The notes: generated by a model from the letters alone, not told the origin. 64,000 nt of DNA from Actinostola sp. cb2023 (GCA_033675265.1 JAUJYZ010001076.1:124001-188000), one strand, 5' to 3'. Positions 19,935-32,039 are shown, counted from the stretch's first letter. Numbers and translations: made by a program.

Positions 19935-20961
19935 GGATATGGTATACGTTCGCGGGTGTCATGCGCTTCAGAAATTCTGTACGCAACACAAAAGGCTAAA
20001 CTATAGAAAACTATATATCATAGTAAAGCTTAAGAACTGTAGAAAACCATGAAATAATAAAAAATCGTAAAAGTTTTAATCCCATTGAGAAAGAAGGCCC
20101 GTATTCCAAAAAATGGACGCTTTCATAAAATCGAATTACCAGCGCTCCAGTTACGGTCAAATCTGAATCTGAATGCTGAATCTCTATCACCAGGTATTGT
20201 TTTCCAAAAGCGTGTCGAGGATTTTCGATATTTGATTCCTAAAAAAAATGACAAGCATTCGAAGTTGGATGTTAGATATTTTTCGAGTTGATGTAATATG
20301 AACGCTAATAACTTGAAATCTAAAGCGAAATCAAACAATCCCCGAGACGCTTTTTGAGATCGAATACCAAAGATGATGTCTGGCAAATTTTGTGCAAATT
20401 AGACGTTTCTAGATACCCTATTAATTCACGTTTATGTCGAGCTTCACGGCAAAATATACTTAGGAGAAATAAGCTTCCAAAGTTGTGTAAACAAAAGACA
20501 CCTCATTTCCGCCATTTCCGGCTGGGACACCTTCTTATCCAATCATAATCGTTATGCGGTCGCTGAGGTCATCATAAACTAATTGAGCCAGCAAACTCTC
20601 GACAAACTGGTTCTACAAGCCTCAAGAAGCCAACGAACGAGACTTCTAAAATGTATAAACTAATATAGACGGCAAGACGCTTTGCTCTCGAACTGAACTT
20701 TTTATCACAACACCACGGAAATTCAAATTCCCGGACGTTCTTTCGCGCGCCATCAACAGTGCGCCCAGCAAGTGTTAATTAGTTGACACATTTCGTGCTT
20801 GTTGATATTATTCGACGGAGCACATTTTCGTCCATAACTCAAAAAGAAAAATTCGGATTTAGAAACTTTTTTCACCAAATCATAGTTTGTAATATTTTCT
20901 TGCTGATAAGCTAAAAAAAGCAAATTCGAGTTCTGAGACCGCGTGAACGTATACCATATCC
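19935..20961. mobile_element. TTAA-flanked non-autonomous element nested in Tigger, 1,027 bp
   Basis: TTAA lies on each side (19931-19934 and 20962-20965). The terminal inverted repeat is GGATATGGTATACGTTCGCG with one mismatch at the right end. It has no transposase. Its ends differ from those of 11903-13135, so it is a second TTAA family. Confidence 0.8.
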
Positions 20962-21027
20962 TTAACAAAAGTTTTCAGTGTCACACTAATTTATTCAGCC
21001 GACCAGACAGCTGGTTAATTAACCAAT

Positions 21028-21432
21028 TCAGTGGTCTTTTGAATACAAGCGAAAATGCTGACACCTAGAAATTATAACAATATCACAACTACTGTACCAT
21101 TCAATGCACTCAATGTCATCGGATTCCATGAGTTTCCAGAAGCACGACGATAATCCTCGTGGAACACGGCCGATGGGAAGACCTGCTATCGTTTGTACGG
21201 TTTCATTTCGCTTAGGATCTGTTATGATGTTCCACATATGTCGAGGTATGTATTCTAATTCAGGGATCCATACCAAACAAGCATTTCTGTCATGTTTATT
21301 CCCGTATTCTTTTGTGACTTTAAGGCTCAGAGAAACGGGAGGTCGAATTTGGAACTCATGGTAACCTTTAATAACGGCGTTTGTTATTAGAACACGCATC
21401 ATGCTTGATCGTTCAACAGAGCGTGACAACAA
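21028..21432 (-). CDS. HIRAN-like domain protein inside the Tigger element, 134 aa
   Basis: The frame is antisense and convergent with the transposase. It contains VIKGYHEFQ, then KEYGNKHDRNACLVW, and later GLPIGRVPRGLSSCF. This spacing resembles HIRAN-type domains, which bind DNA ends and have a GYH start, an N-x-HD centre and a VGHVPR end. I infer this from pattern memory. The frame starts at an ATG and is uninterrupted. It could be an accessory transposon protein, a captured host gene piece or the last exon of a larger gene. Confidence 0.5.
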   Translation of the reverse strand: MLSRSVERSSMMRVLITNAVIKGYHEFQIRPPVSLSLKVTKEYGNKHDRNACLVWIPELEYIPRHMWNIITDPKRNETVQTIAGLPIGRVPRGLSSCFWKLMESDDIECIEWYSSCDIVIISRCQHFRLYSKDH

Positions 21433-21807
21433 GACGGTCGACTGGGCTCCAGTGTTTTATGATACAGGAATCCCAATGTCATAATTTCATCTTGATTTAC
21501 TTGCCAAACAATATTCCAAATAATTCCTGGTTGAAACAAGACGAAAAAAAGAAAGATACCGAAGAAAACAATCTTCGTTTTTATCGTACGGAATTAGGGC
21601 ACACTGTCCGAAATTAGGACACCCAACTTGGTCCCGGTATTTGGGGGAAAATATGTTATTCGGGAACTATTAATAAATGAAACAAAATGACCAACTTCGT
21701 GAGGTACAAATTATATATGCTAGGGTAAATATATAATCGCTACAATAATTCTAAGGCATGATATAACGATTATTCACAAAACCGTCCGGAATTAGGGCAA
21801 CACACTG

Positions 21808-22729
21808 TACCTAGTTAAAACTTTCATTATTAGGTGTAAATGTGGAAAGTGTAATATACAAAATATCGAAGGCGCAAGAAAGGCAATAAATTGATCACAA
21901 TTGCTCAACTCTCTGAACTCTGTCAATTCCAGTTGATATTTTCATGATATTTCATAACACAACCGAAATTATTTGTTGCATTTCAATGTTTAAGTTTATG
22001 TATAATGAAAGTCAAACTTTAATATGTGATTCATAGTATTAGAAAGTGTTTAGCAATCAGTCTTTTATAGATCATTTTCTAGTCTCCTTTGCAGCCGTTC
22101 TTAGTGTCAGTGGAAGGATTTTAGACTGACACTAAGAACGGCTGCAAAGGAGACTAATCATTTTCAGAACATTTTTCTTTCTAATACCCAAACCTGGTTC
22201 AAGTGCCCCTCCCCCCTCCCCCTGGGCTTAGGTTTACAAAGCTAGATGCTATTATTTGCTCTTTTTTTTTTGCATGTAATAAGGCTACACTCTAGACTTT
22301 CTCAAAGTGTGGTCGATTTGTGGCAAGTCTAGCTACAATCATGCATGAACATGTAATGTCTGGGGTTGTTGAAATAACTCAAACACATAAAATTTACAAA
22401 TAACATAATTATTTCAAGTTTGAGGACTTTGAGTAAAGCTCTTGCAGCTTTTCCTTCTTTACTTTCGCTATTAATGTTGCTTCCTCCTTGCTTTTTCTGT
22501 GTTTAAACTGAGAGGTTAGGGAACCTGGAATTCTGGCATTATATTTTTCCCAGAATAGCTTCAAGATCAGACATGGGAGTAGAAAACAAAACATTTCTTA
22601 AACCTTGGAAATAACCTGAAAATAACAGAAGTAATCTAAATTATATATTTTAATGATGAAATTTCATTATGCTGGACCAAGGTGTTATAACAGTATCAAA
22701 AATAATTATGAATACATTGTTACACACAA
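21808..22729. other. Intergenic region between Tigger and element A
   Basis: It is AT-rich, with one perfect 32-bp hairpin (separate entry). A 61-codon Lys/Glu-rich frame on the minus strand (22409-22594) has no recognisable match and is probably chance. Confidence 0.5.
22080..22156. repeat. Perfect 32-bp inverted repeat (hairpin)
   Basis: TAGTCTCCTTTGCAGCCGTT and the next 12 bases (22080-22111) are exactly repeated in reverse complement at 22125-22156, with a 13-base loop. It may be a foldback MITE or a small-RNA precursor; the sequence does not decide. Confidence 0.9.
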
Positions 22730-22765
22730 GAAGAAGTTTTTTTTTTGCTCAGTTCAGCGCCCACC

Positions 22766-23981
22766 ATGGCAAAGTACACCACATCCACCACGGTTGTCAG
22801 GCTACATCTAACAAAAGACGACGAGATTTCAACCCTAGACGTGCTACGAGCACTAAAACACCACAAGACAGATATAATTGGCGCTCAAGCCAGCTACAAC
22901 GGTCAGGCCATAGACGTCGTCTGTGCTACCGAAACCACCGCGGCCGAAATCGCGACACATGGTCTCAACCACGAGGACCGCCACTACGACCATCGTGGGG
23001 CATCGCGACCAAGGGTCCATGTGTCTGTTTTCGTGCCGATCGGGATGCCAGACGACATCTTGGCCGAGCTAATGGCCAGATATGGCAAAGTCCAACTCAC
23101 AAGAAGACTGCATTACAAAGAAACCGACCTACGACATTACGAAAACGGTGTCCGGGTGACCGAATTTGATGCCCTGACACAGCCAATACCCAGCCGAGTC
23201 AACTTCGCTGGGATCAATATTGGTTTCAAATATACAGGCCAGCCCAAGACCTGTGTCAGGTGCATGTCCTTTGATCACCTGGTCAAAGATTGCACGGCTA
23301 CACGCCGTGCGAAAACCACCCAGGATCCACACCCAAAGAAACCTTGGCCCCCCGTGGCTAAGGACCAAACGAAGTCCGACCCAACAATGTCAACAATGGA
23401 TCATCAAAACCAACCTTTGTCCCCCGCGGCTCAACAACAACAACCTTCTACCTCGACCTCTGACATGGACGACACAGACGAAAGCGACGACGAGTCCGAG
23501 ATTGCAGATTCACTCAACCCCGCAACCATCACTACAGTCCTCCTTACCAAACGCAACTTGACCAACGAACTCCAAGCCACTGGATCCAAACGAAACTTAG
23601 TTAATAATAATAATAATTGTTATTATTATTATTACAAAATCGCCAATCAAGACGACCAAGAAAACTAAACCAACCGACGAGCCGACCTCCGAGGATTTCA
23701 ACGTCTTCTACAACTTGCTCGGATCGACCGATGAGACGTTGAAATTCTTGAATGTCACCTTTAAAATGACCACTAAAGCACGCTCACTCTATCTCCAAGC
23801 CGAGCATGGCGACTACGACTCAACTAAATCTGGCAATCTCAGACTCAATGACTCCCCTCAACTAACGCAACTGTGGCAAACACACACACGGAAACAAAAG
23901 ACGGCTGACAAAGCCATGGACGAACTAAAACGACTTTACCTCAGACATTTTCACGATAACTTATGTAATTTAAATACTTGA
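22766..23981 (+). pseudogene. LINE ORF1 protein, element A (frameshifted at a TAA/TTA microsatellite)
   Basis: The ATG lies in a strong context (CCACCATGG). It begins with VVRLHLTKDD, has an RRM-like region (HVSVFVPIGMPD, MARYGKVQLTRRLHYKE) and a single CCHC knuckle (CVRCMSFDHLVKDC). A Pro/Gln-rich and acidic linker follows (DDTDESDDESEIAD). At 23601-23635 a run of TAA then TTA triplets disrupts the frame. The conserved C-terminal part (PTSEDFNVFYNLLGSTDETL to the stop at 23981) lies in another frame. The intact version is at 38279-39382. Confidence 0.88.
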
Positions 23982-24948
23982 TTCATTATTATCTTATCTT
24001 CATTCTATTTCGTTATGGAAGTCACCAAGTTATGTTTATTCATCTTAAATCGTTTTATCAATGTTATTAATATTTTTGATTCTCGTCACAATGGCAGTCT
24101 ATGTATGTACAATTAACGTCAATGGCATGCATGAGTCTGCCAAACGTGACAAAAATTTTAAATCAATTCGTGAACAGAATTGCGACATCACGTTCGTGCA
24201 GGAAGCACATATTTCGGACCTGGCTGAAATGCAGTCATGGGAAATTCAATGGGGAGGGAAGGCTTTCTGGAGCCCCGGCTCAACTCGCGCTCGTGGTGTC
24301 GGAATTCTGTTCAAACCTAATTTCGAATTCGATTTCCTCGGCCTCAAGCATGACTCTCAGGGCCGGTTCTTGAGTGTTTTGATTGAGCTCGACGGAAATC
24401 GAATTCAATTAAATTGTGTCTATGCCCCGAACTCCCCGACTGAGAGAGCCCATTTCTTTAACGAGTTATGGCGCTATGTCGGGGTAACAGCGATTATCGC
24501 CGGGGATTTTAATTGTATTCATAATTTCACTCTAGATAAATGGGGAGGCGATCCTACATCGGGTGATGGCGGGATCCCTGAACTACACGGCTATTTAGCT
24601 AACTTTCGGGGTGTCGATATGTATCATTCTCTGAATCCTAGTAGCACTGCAGTCTCGTTTTTAAAACCTGACGTGTCTACTGGGACCAGAATCGATCGCA
24701 TTTACGTCCCAGCGCAATTAATTGATAACACGCGTTTCTGTCGAATCCGGCCTTTTGCCTTTTCTGACCACGCTTCGGTGACATGTCAATTGACACTACC
24801 GGACTCCCTGCCACGGGGCAAGGGAGTTTGGAAGTTCAATTGTTCATTGTTGCAGAATGCGGAATTCTGTGAGGCCGTCGAAGCCTTCTGGCGTGACTGG
24901 CAAACGAAACGAACCAATTTCCCTGGCCACGGCACGTAGTGGGATATT

Positions 24949-27062
24949 CATTACCCAGAATGGCTGGACATGTAAGTCATTTGGAGCCGAAAATCACTGA
25001 GCCGTTGCGTAGTTAATGAGCAGCGGGAGATTCAAATACAGTAAAAATGGCCGAAAGTCTGTCAGTAGGGTATACTTGAAGAGCTCGTACATCTTTGTTT
25101 TAAGGTTAAAACGAAATATAAACGAAAGGGATATTCTTGTAAAGGAAGGACATACGAAGCTAGCTAGCTATTGACTGCTACTGGACATTTCAAAAAACCC
25201 TCTACATTGGCCTTCCGAATATAAGGTACTTTTGAGTATTTTTGTATGGGAAATTGACAGAACCAATATTCATGACCCGATGTTAACAAAAATACGAGCC
25301 GTACGAGAAATATAAAGGGATATTCTTGTAGTGCATAAAACAAGCTTTAAAATGATACTTCGTCCATATCAATCGGTTGAAAAAAACCTACTACATTGGA
25401 TCACAATCTAGAAAAAGTTGAATAAAACCACAATTTTGGTCACTTATGATAATCAACTATAGCTTTTAACAAATTAGACTGCGTCCGTGATCAATTAACT
25501 GGAACAGCCGTATACAATAAGCCCCATGGGAAGTGGCGCGAAATTTAAACTGTCAGTCGAGTTACTCTCTTCAGAATAAATACGCTTTGGAAGAAGAACA
25601 ATCACGAATACTCGCTTTACGATGTCTGAAATGTCTAATAGATTAGTAATCCCGCCGTCGAGCAAATCCTTCTCGAATCAGTTAATTTGATACATGTAAC
25701 GGAACCTTCCAAATTTGATAGTGACCCTAACTATAACGTGGAATCTTGCTGTGTCAATGTAATAAACTACAAGTACCTCGCTTATTTGAAGCACTACAAG
25801 AAAGTCTGAGAATGAATGGTTATGCCCTCGATGACTCGGCAAAGGAAAGAGTGATGGCAGTTTTATCGACTAAAATTTGGCAATGTGTGAAGTGGGTTAA
25901 AGTAAGACTGCCGGGCAGTGAAACAACGAATAAAGAGCGAATGGTTCGGTTTGATGATGCTGTCTCCTACCGAAGTAGCATACACACCTATCTATGTATA
26001 GTTGGACGTATTTTTAGGGCTGTTTTGATGTGTTCTTAGAGGAAAATGCAATTTTTATAGGACATGTGTTTGTGGGATCATAGGGCAACTTTGCGGACTA
26101 CTTGGTTGGCCTACTGCCGGATCCCACAAACACATGTCCTATAGAAATTACATTTCCCTCCTAAGAACACATCAAAACAGCCCTAAGATTACTATATCTC
26201 GCTTGAGTTTTGAATAATGAAAAGATGAAGTTTCATAAAAGACATATGTTATAAAAGACGTCGAAGTTGTTAGATCAGAGCCGAGTCGAAGTGGTCCGAT
26301 GCAGCGATCAACTGAACTTTAAGCTTTTACAAAAGAAGCTAGAAGATTTTTGATCTCTTCTGAAACAGGATGGTACAGATTATCGTCTTTTACATTCAGG
26401 CCTTCGCCATTTATGTCAATAAATTCTCACTCAAAAGTAATTGAAAGCCAACATGAGCTTGGTGAATCATTAGACGCCATTTTGAAGATAGACATCATCA
26501 CCATGTCAACCGATATTCTTACGCAGGGAATATGGAATCCGAACCCTTATCATACAAAACACCGCTTCGTAATAAAATATATATAAACCATATCTAAACT
26601 TGTTTATCTATCTTCGTGTCCAAACGCTGAGGTCTGAATCAGGAAGAAACTAGCTTGGGCGAGTGACTAAGAAGCAGTTGAAGCTTGACAGGGAACTGAA
26701 TTTGTCGCCGCACACTGGTCAGAGTGACTGTTCTGGTCAGGTATCTTTCGAGCCCCGCATCAACAAACTCTTGTTGCGTTGCGAGGTAGGGCTTTCTCGA
26801 TACTTCGGAAGGATTGGCTGGGAATAATGTTCGTACAATTAACGGTATAATCCTTGACAACAAAGCCGTTTACTAAAAATAGATAGATCTATAAAACCGC
26901 ACTTCACACTTTTGATCGGTCTGGGATTTACAACTCCCAAAGCACATTGCCGCTCAACCAATAGGAATGCTGTTTTTAATCTACTGAATAATTAATGTTC
27001 TTCTGATTATGTATTCCATTTTGTGCTAGATGTCCCTAAAACAATGGCCATTCTGGGCAATG
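24949..27062. mobile_element. Unclassified DNA element with CATTACCCAGAATGGC ends
   Basis: It interrupts element A's ORF2: element B reads straight through (GATATTGGTAAATTT at about 40337). The ends are CATTACCCAGAATGGC and, inverted, CATTGCCCAGAATGGC. A target duplication of more than 1 bp is not visible. Inside are two unrecognised frames, 25746-26039 (97 codons, with KIWQCVKWVKVRLPG) and 26350-26586 (78 codons), a foldback at 26013-26186, and diverged internal repeats (AAGGGATATTCTTGTA near 25127 and 25315). No transposase motif was seen. Confidence 0.65.
26013..26186. repeat. Foldback (about 66-bp arms) inside the unclassified element
   Basis: TTAGGGCTGTTTTGATGTG at 26013 is matched by its inverse ending at 26186. 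The arms run inward through GGACATGTGTTTGTGGGATC with few mismatches to a short loop near 26080-26125. It is probably a small MITE. Confidence 0.8.
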
Positions 27063-27742
27063 TGGTAAATTTCGTTTGAAGCAGATCGCGATCTCTGCTT
27101 CGGTTCGATTAGCGAAAGATAGGTTCTCTACTAAAAGAGCCTTAGAGCGAGAGTATCAATCTCTCAACACATCACATGCAGACACACACCACATGCAAAC
27201 TATCCTTACAGAGCTCGAACAAATGCACACACGTTCGCTCGAAGGTTCTAAAATCCGTTCGAAAGCCGAATGGATAGAAGAAGGCGAAAAACCTACGAAG
27301 TTTTAATTTAGAAAGCAAAAAGCAGTCAAAAAATACAATAACTGCAGTCAAGACCACAACCGGAAATGTGGTCCAGACTAATCCTTTAATCCTGTCTGCC
27401 CTTCGCGCGATTTTTCTCTCTATACGCAGAGAATACAGACCCCTTAGCCCAAAATACCCTGCTTTCTAAGTTAGAGAATAAACTTCTCGACGAAGAGAGT
27501 GAATCTCTGGAGTCTGAGCTTAGTTTGGTTGAGTGTTTCGAGGCCCTAGTTCAGATGAAGACCGGCCGGTCGCCTGGCAACGATGGGTTACCTGCCGAGT
27601 TTTATAAACGGTTCTGGGAGGTCATCGGCCCAGACCTCGTTTATATCCTGAATTATGTCTTCGAAAGGCAAAAGCTGACCGAGTCACAGACCCAGAGTAT
27701 CATATCGCTTTTGTTTAAAAAGGATGATCGCCTTCTTCTTAA

Positions 27743-28302
27743 AGTGCTACTTAGACGAAAATCGATCGAAGTTTAATTTAGCTGAAACTTCATTGAATAA
27801 TTCTTCAAGGGTCTAATAATAACTAGTTAAAATCTTTTTTCGATATTCCAGAGGGAAGTACTATATTTTCATGAATCTTTAGAGGTGTCAGTGACGTCAT
27901 CTACTCAACCCAACATTCAGCTCCATACATTTCTTTGTATTTTGTGAGTCAAAATATCTCAATGTTTTGTTCAGATAACAGCTCTGCATTGAAGACAACT
28001 GGTCAGACAATCAATCCTAAGCACAAATAATGTAATAAAACTCCTTCACCCAAACTTTTAGCTTCATAGAAATAAAATAATTCAAGAAACTAAACACAAA
28101 GAAATGTATGGAGCGAAGCCGTGTTGATTGTTAGGGTTGAGTAGATGACCTCACTGACACTTCTAAAGATTCATAAAAATGTAATACTTCCCATAGGAAT
28201 TTTGAGAAAGCACATTATCCAGTAATTGTATGGCTCTTTGAGATTATTTCAGTGAAGTTTCAGCTAAATTAAACTTCGATCGATTTTCGTCTAAGTAGCA
28301 CT
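27743..28302. mobile_element. TTAA-flanked MITE, 560 bp, in element A ORF2
   Basis: TTAA at 27739-27742 is repeated at 28303-28306. The terminal repeats read AGTGCTACTTAGACGAAAAT and its inverse. The inner arms (GAAACTTCATTGAATAATTC and its partner) are shared with 11903-13135. Removing it restores the RT reading, DDRLLLK joined to NWRP. Confidence 0.9.
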
Positions 28303-28791
28303 TTAAGAATTGGAGGCCTATCTCGTTGCTAAATGTAGATTATAAAATCTGCACGAAAGCACTCGCTAATCGTCTGAAGGTTATTTTGCCTTCCGTTTTA
28401 CACCCGGACCAGACGTGTAGCGTGCCTGGCCGAAGCATATTCGAAAATACCTTTCTCCTGAGAGATATTTTCGACTATGCCGAGGCCAAACAACTACCAG
28501 GGGCTTTATTAGCTCTCGATCAAGAGAAGGTCTTCGACCGAGTCAATAGAGCTTTTCTTGACCGAGTATTGGTGACAATACTCGAAAGAGGAGTCCGGCA
28601 AGGCTGTCCTTTATCTCCCTTGCTGTATTGTCTAATCGCAGAAGTGTTGGGAAATGCCATTAGATCTGTCCCTAAGATCGAGGGTTTTCCCCACACCTCA
28701 TGCTACCTGACGGCGGCAAAAAGGTATTTAAGGATAGATATATAGCAATGAAAATGTCCGCGACTAACCGTGTTTTATCTTCAACTGATAG

Positions 28792-30522
28792 AAGGCCAGG
28801 CTAATATAGTCACCTGACAGGTCACGAAGATCGCCATATATCTGTTGAAAGGAAAAGAGCCGAGCACCCTGTGTGGCCCATGGATGGACAAAGAGCAAGT
28901 GTGGAAGGCATTTTTTTAGCCAAAGCTCAGCGAATGCACCTCCTCTCACGAGACAGGGAGAGAGAAAGGTATGGCATATACTTTTTTGACTTATGTTCAT
29001 GTTGATAACTTATGATTACAATCTCTCAATAGCTGTTCAGAAGGGACTCAGCCCCAGCACGTTACCGTGATATTCTGCCGCCATTGAGGAATACTGTACA
29101 TAACTTGTTACCTCTAGCAACAAGTGGGCAAGAAAGCTCAATGAGAAACAAAGAGATGCCTTAAGCTGTAAGTGAAAGTGTTATCGTAACGTCTCGTATC
29201 GTAACGAAAACCGCATTTTTATATTTGTGTCTTTGCTATATTAGGTTTAGCAAAATGTCAGAAAAAAATGGCGTCTCTCCCCAAGGAAGGATAGAAGAGT
29301 GCAGGTATTGTCATCTATAGAGGTAATTATTCCTCGTAACATATGTTATTTTTGTTTTCACAATAGATGAACAGGCGGTATGTACAGGACAAGCAAAGTC
29401 AACTGACCCTGGATGATATCAACAAAGTGTCGAAGTCAAAGGTACATTACTCAGTGACTAACACAATTTAAACTGAATGCCCAACTGACTTGTTCTATGT
29501 TGCTCACCAGCATGCCAAAGATTGTGCCGCAAGGCTGAAATACCTTTACCAGCTTGTCAAGGAATTTAAGCTGGTTAGTATATAGTAACACATTAACAAT
29601 CGTATAACCTATATGGCAATATATTTATATTCTAATTTTCAGGTGCCTATTATTGAGAAAGTGAATTGACGTCAGTTTCAGGCTTTCCTCATCACGAAGC
29701 TGATAGTCGAAAATGCCGGTCGTTCGTCGCTGCTATCAAACTTCACACTAAAAGCCGCTGATGAGATGACGGCCGAGGATGGCCTATACACGGCCTTCAT
29801 CACGGACCATAAGACTGCCGCTTCTAAGGGAACGGCTTTCCTGCAGATGCGTCATTGCGGCTACCGGTATTTAAACCGGTATCAACATGCTTTGAGGTAA
29901 GTATGGAATTATATATCAAAAATGTGTACGGAATCCCTTTGATTTTATAATTCACTAAAATATATGCCATAGGCCAATCATTGAGGTACCCAAGTCGGGA
30001 TCTCCCTTTTTTCTGAATTTCGCCGGAACGCCAATAACGAGTGGCATGGTGTCTGGCTACGTGCAGGCATTTGTGCAGGAGGCAAACGTTTCACTTAGGG
30101 ACAAGGCCTGCCCAACGGACCTAAGGAAAATGTGGGTCACAAGCGTATACGCGGACAGGACCGACGCAGAAAGAAGACAACTCTCCTCAAAGATGGCGCA
30201 CAGCCCAAGGTGGGTAAATTTTAACCAATAAAACTCAAATAATAGTTACGTATCAATCACTGTTTGCTATTATATTCCTATCTATAGAACTGCCCAAATC
30301 TGGTACGATCTGACCGAGAAAAAGACGTCAGCAGGTTTCCTAATGGAAAAAAGACTGGAAGATGCAAGTGGGGAGACGGGACCACAAGATGAGTTGCCAG
30401 TCAAATCGACTACATTAAAGACCAAAAGGTTTGGCCATGTTTCAGAGAGACCAAAGTTGGCGGAAACATTGGAAAAGTTTCAAAAAGTCCTCCCTACCAT
30501 CTACAATCGGGAAAAAAAATAA
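28792..30522 (+). pseudogene. Crypton-like tyrosine recombinase gene with short introns, one stop
   Basis: At least six exon-like pieces joined by short GT-AG introns read as one protein. The first is LTGHEDRHISVERKRAEHP, WPMDGQRASVEGIFLAKAQR. Further exons begin near 29035, 29368, 29512, 29642, 29973 and 30288. The C-terminal part (GTPITSGMVSGYVQAFVQEA, CPTDLRKMWVTSVY, KMAHSPRTAQIWYDL) resembles the catalytic half of Crypton-like recombinases, with an Arg box, a MxHxxxTA box and a possible Tyr. A TGA lies at about 29667. I infer the family by pattern. It may be a Crypton remnant or a domesticated derivative. Confidence 0.6.
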
Positions 30523-30619
30523 AAAATACCAAGAGCGCTGCTTCGACAAGGTCAGGTGCACAAAACAAAGCGAAGCAGATGGATCAGAGTGATCAGAGTA
30601 AAGAAAAGTAAACAGTATA

Positions 30620-32039
30620 GGTAGTACAGCAATCGAAAGATATGACCAACACTATACGACTAGATAATTTTGTACCTTCTTCAACGTCGATTGTACACAA
30701 AAATTGGTTAAGTTTTCTTCAAATAGATCGATTTCACTTTCACCTGTAAATGTCGCTTTTTTGTTGATAACTTCAATTGGTCATTACTCCGTTATTTTGA
30801 AGAGAAACTTCACCAAACTTTCAGAATAATATTTGTTTAACATATTCAATATGTATGCCACGTTTAGTCGCATTTGGTTGAATTACTGTCGTTTTCGGTT
30901 TTCAATATCAGCAAAAATCGACACTTTGTGCGCCATTTTTCTACCAGATTCCTTCAGCTTAGAAAGGTTCAATTGTATTTTTCAAAAACCTTATTATCTA
31001 CCTACAACAGCGAAATATTGATAATAACCTATTTTTAAAGAGTTCTCTATCAGGTGAACGTTTGAACATAGGCAACTGAAAAGTAACGGAAATATAGCGA
31101 TTTTGGAAGACTGGACTGATAAATGACATGCCCCCCTGTCCTTGGAATATGACCAGCACTATACGACTAGAGAATGTGTACCTTCTTAAACTTTGATTGT
31201 ACACAAAAACTGGATAAGTTATCTTCAAATACGAGAAAGTTAGATCGATTTGACTTTTACCGGTAAAATGTCGCTTTTTGCTGACAACTTCAACTGGTCA
31301 TTAGAGAAAACTCAACCAAACTCTCATACCTTTATTTGTTTATGCTGTAGAATATGACGAAATGTAGTTGTTATTAATATATTATTAAAGGGATCTTCAT
31401 GCACGAACACAGGTAACTCTTGTATTTCCATTTACCTAATATTTAGTAAAACAACTTCAATTGATCATATTACGGTGAACGAATTCTTCGGAATTCGAGA
31501 AGAGCAGTTCCTTAAAATGCTGTAAACCATGTTTAAGCGGAAAAAAAAGAAATGGAAACCAAACACTTAGAACAAAGCTTAAAATAGTGTCGCCATGTCA
31601 GCAAAAATGTCTCCATGTCAGCAAAAATGTCGCCATGTCAGCAAAATCGCGCCGTTAAAAATCGACACTTAAAAGACATTTTCTTCTGACACAACTGATC
31701 AAAGCTCTCTGGTTTATGCCGGAGAATATGACAAAATGTTGTTATTAAGATAATATTAAGGCGATCTTCATCACGTGACCGTTTAAACATAGCCGTAAAT
31801 CTTGTATTTCCTTTTAGCTTTACATACTATTTAATAAATATCAAAATATAAATATTTTCTTATGGCAATCCATTGCAGCTCAACAGAATAGTTCTTTAGA
31901 ACGACGTAAATAATGTTGAAACAAAAAAAGAACACACAACGGATCAAGGAAAGCAAATCAAAATATAGCCGTAAAATACCACTTTTTCGGGGGGGAAATA
32001 TTAATATCAAAATCACTTAATTAAATACAGAATTCGACA
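30620..32039. repeat. Degenerate repeat region left of the L1-like element
   Basis: A unit beginning TATGACCARCACTATACGAC near 30640 recurs near 31148 and then diverges. ATGTCAGCAAAAATGTC(G/T)CC units recur near 31598-31650. Related phrases (ACCATGTTT, CCATGTCAGCAAAA) reappear at 35440-35560, on the other side of the LINE. It is probably a satellite or a decayed element split by the LINE. Confidence 0.6.

Larger units (their letters stand above)
16991..21807 (+). mobile_element. Tigger/pogo-type DNA transposon, 4,817 bp, complete
   Basis: Perfect 27-bp terminal inverted repeats start CAGTGTGTTGCCCTAATTCC at 16991 and end at 21807, flanked by TA on both sides, the target of pogo/Tigger elements. 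It contains an intact transposase, an antisense accessory ORF and a nested TTAA-flanked element (19935-20961). Similar TIR-like sequence also occurs just inside each end (17018-17036 and 21590-21620). Confidence 0.93.
22730..28700 (+). mobile_element. Element A: second-lineage Tx1-type LINE, broken by two insertions
   Basis: ORF1 and ORF2 are close relatives of element B (38168-51154) but share little with lineage 1. No U2 sequence precedes it; the visible 5' part is only about 36 bases of T-rich leader, so it is 5'-truncated or inserted elsewhere. ORF2 is interrupted at 24949-27062 and 27743-28302. About 110 bases are deleted near 28581, and the match to element B ends near 28700, before the RT active-site motif. 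Confidence 0.88.
24091..28700 (+). pseudogene. LINE ORF2, element A, fragmented
   Basis: The endonuclease part (24091-24939) is nearly complete: CTINVNGM, FVQEAHI, GDFNCIHN, FSDHASV. A TAG in CACGTAGTGGG and a 2.1-kb insertion follow. The linker and the start of the reverse transcriptase resume at 27063, with frameshifts near 27305 and 27400, and reach LLFKKDDRLLLK. After a 560-bp TTAA element, NWRPISLLN-type RT sequence resumes at 28307 (GALLALDQEKVFDRVN, then GVRQGCPLSPLLY). It stops before the YADD motif. Confidence 0.88.
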
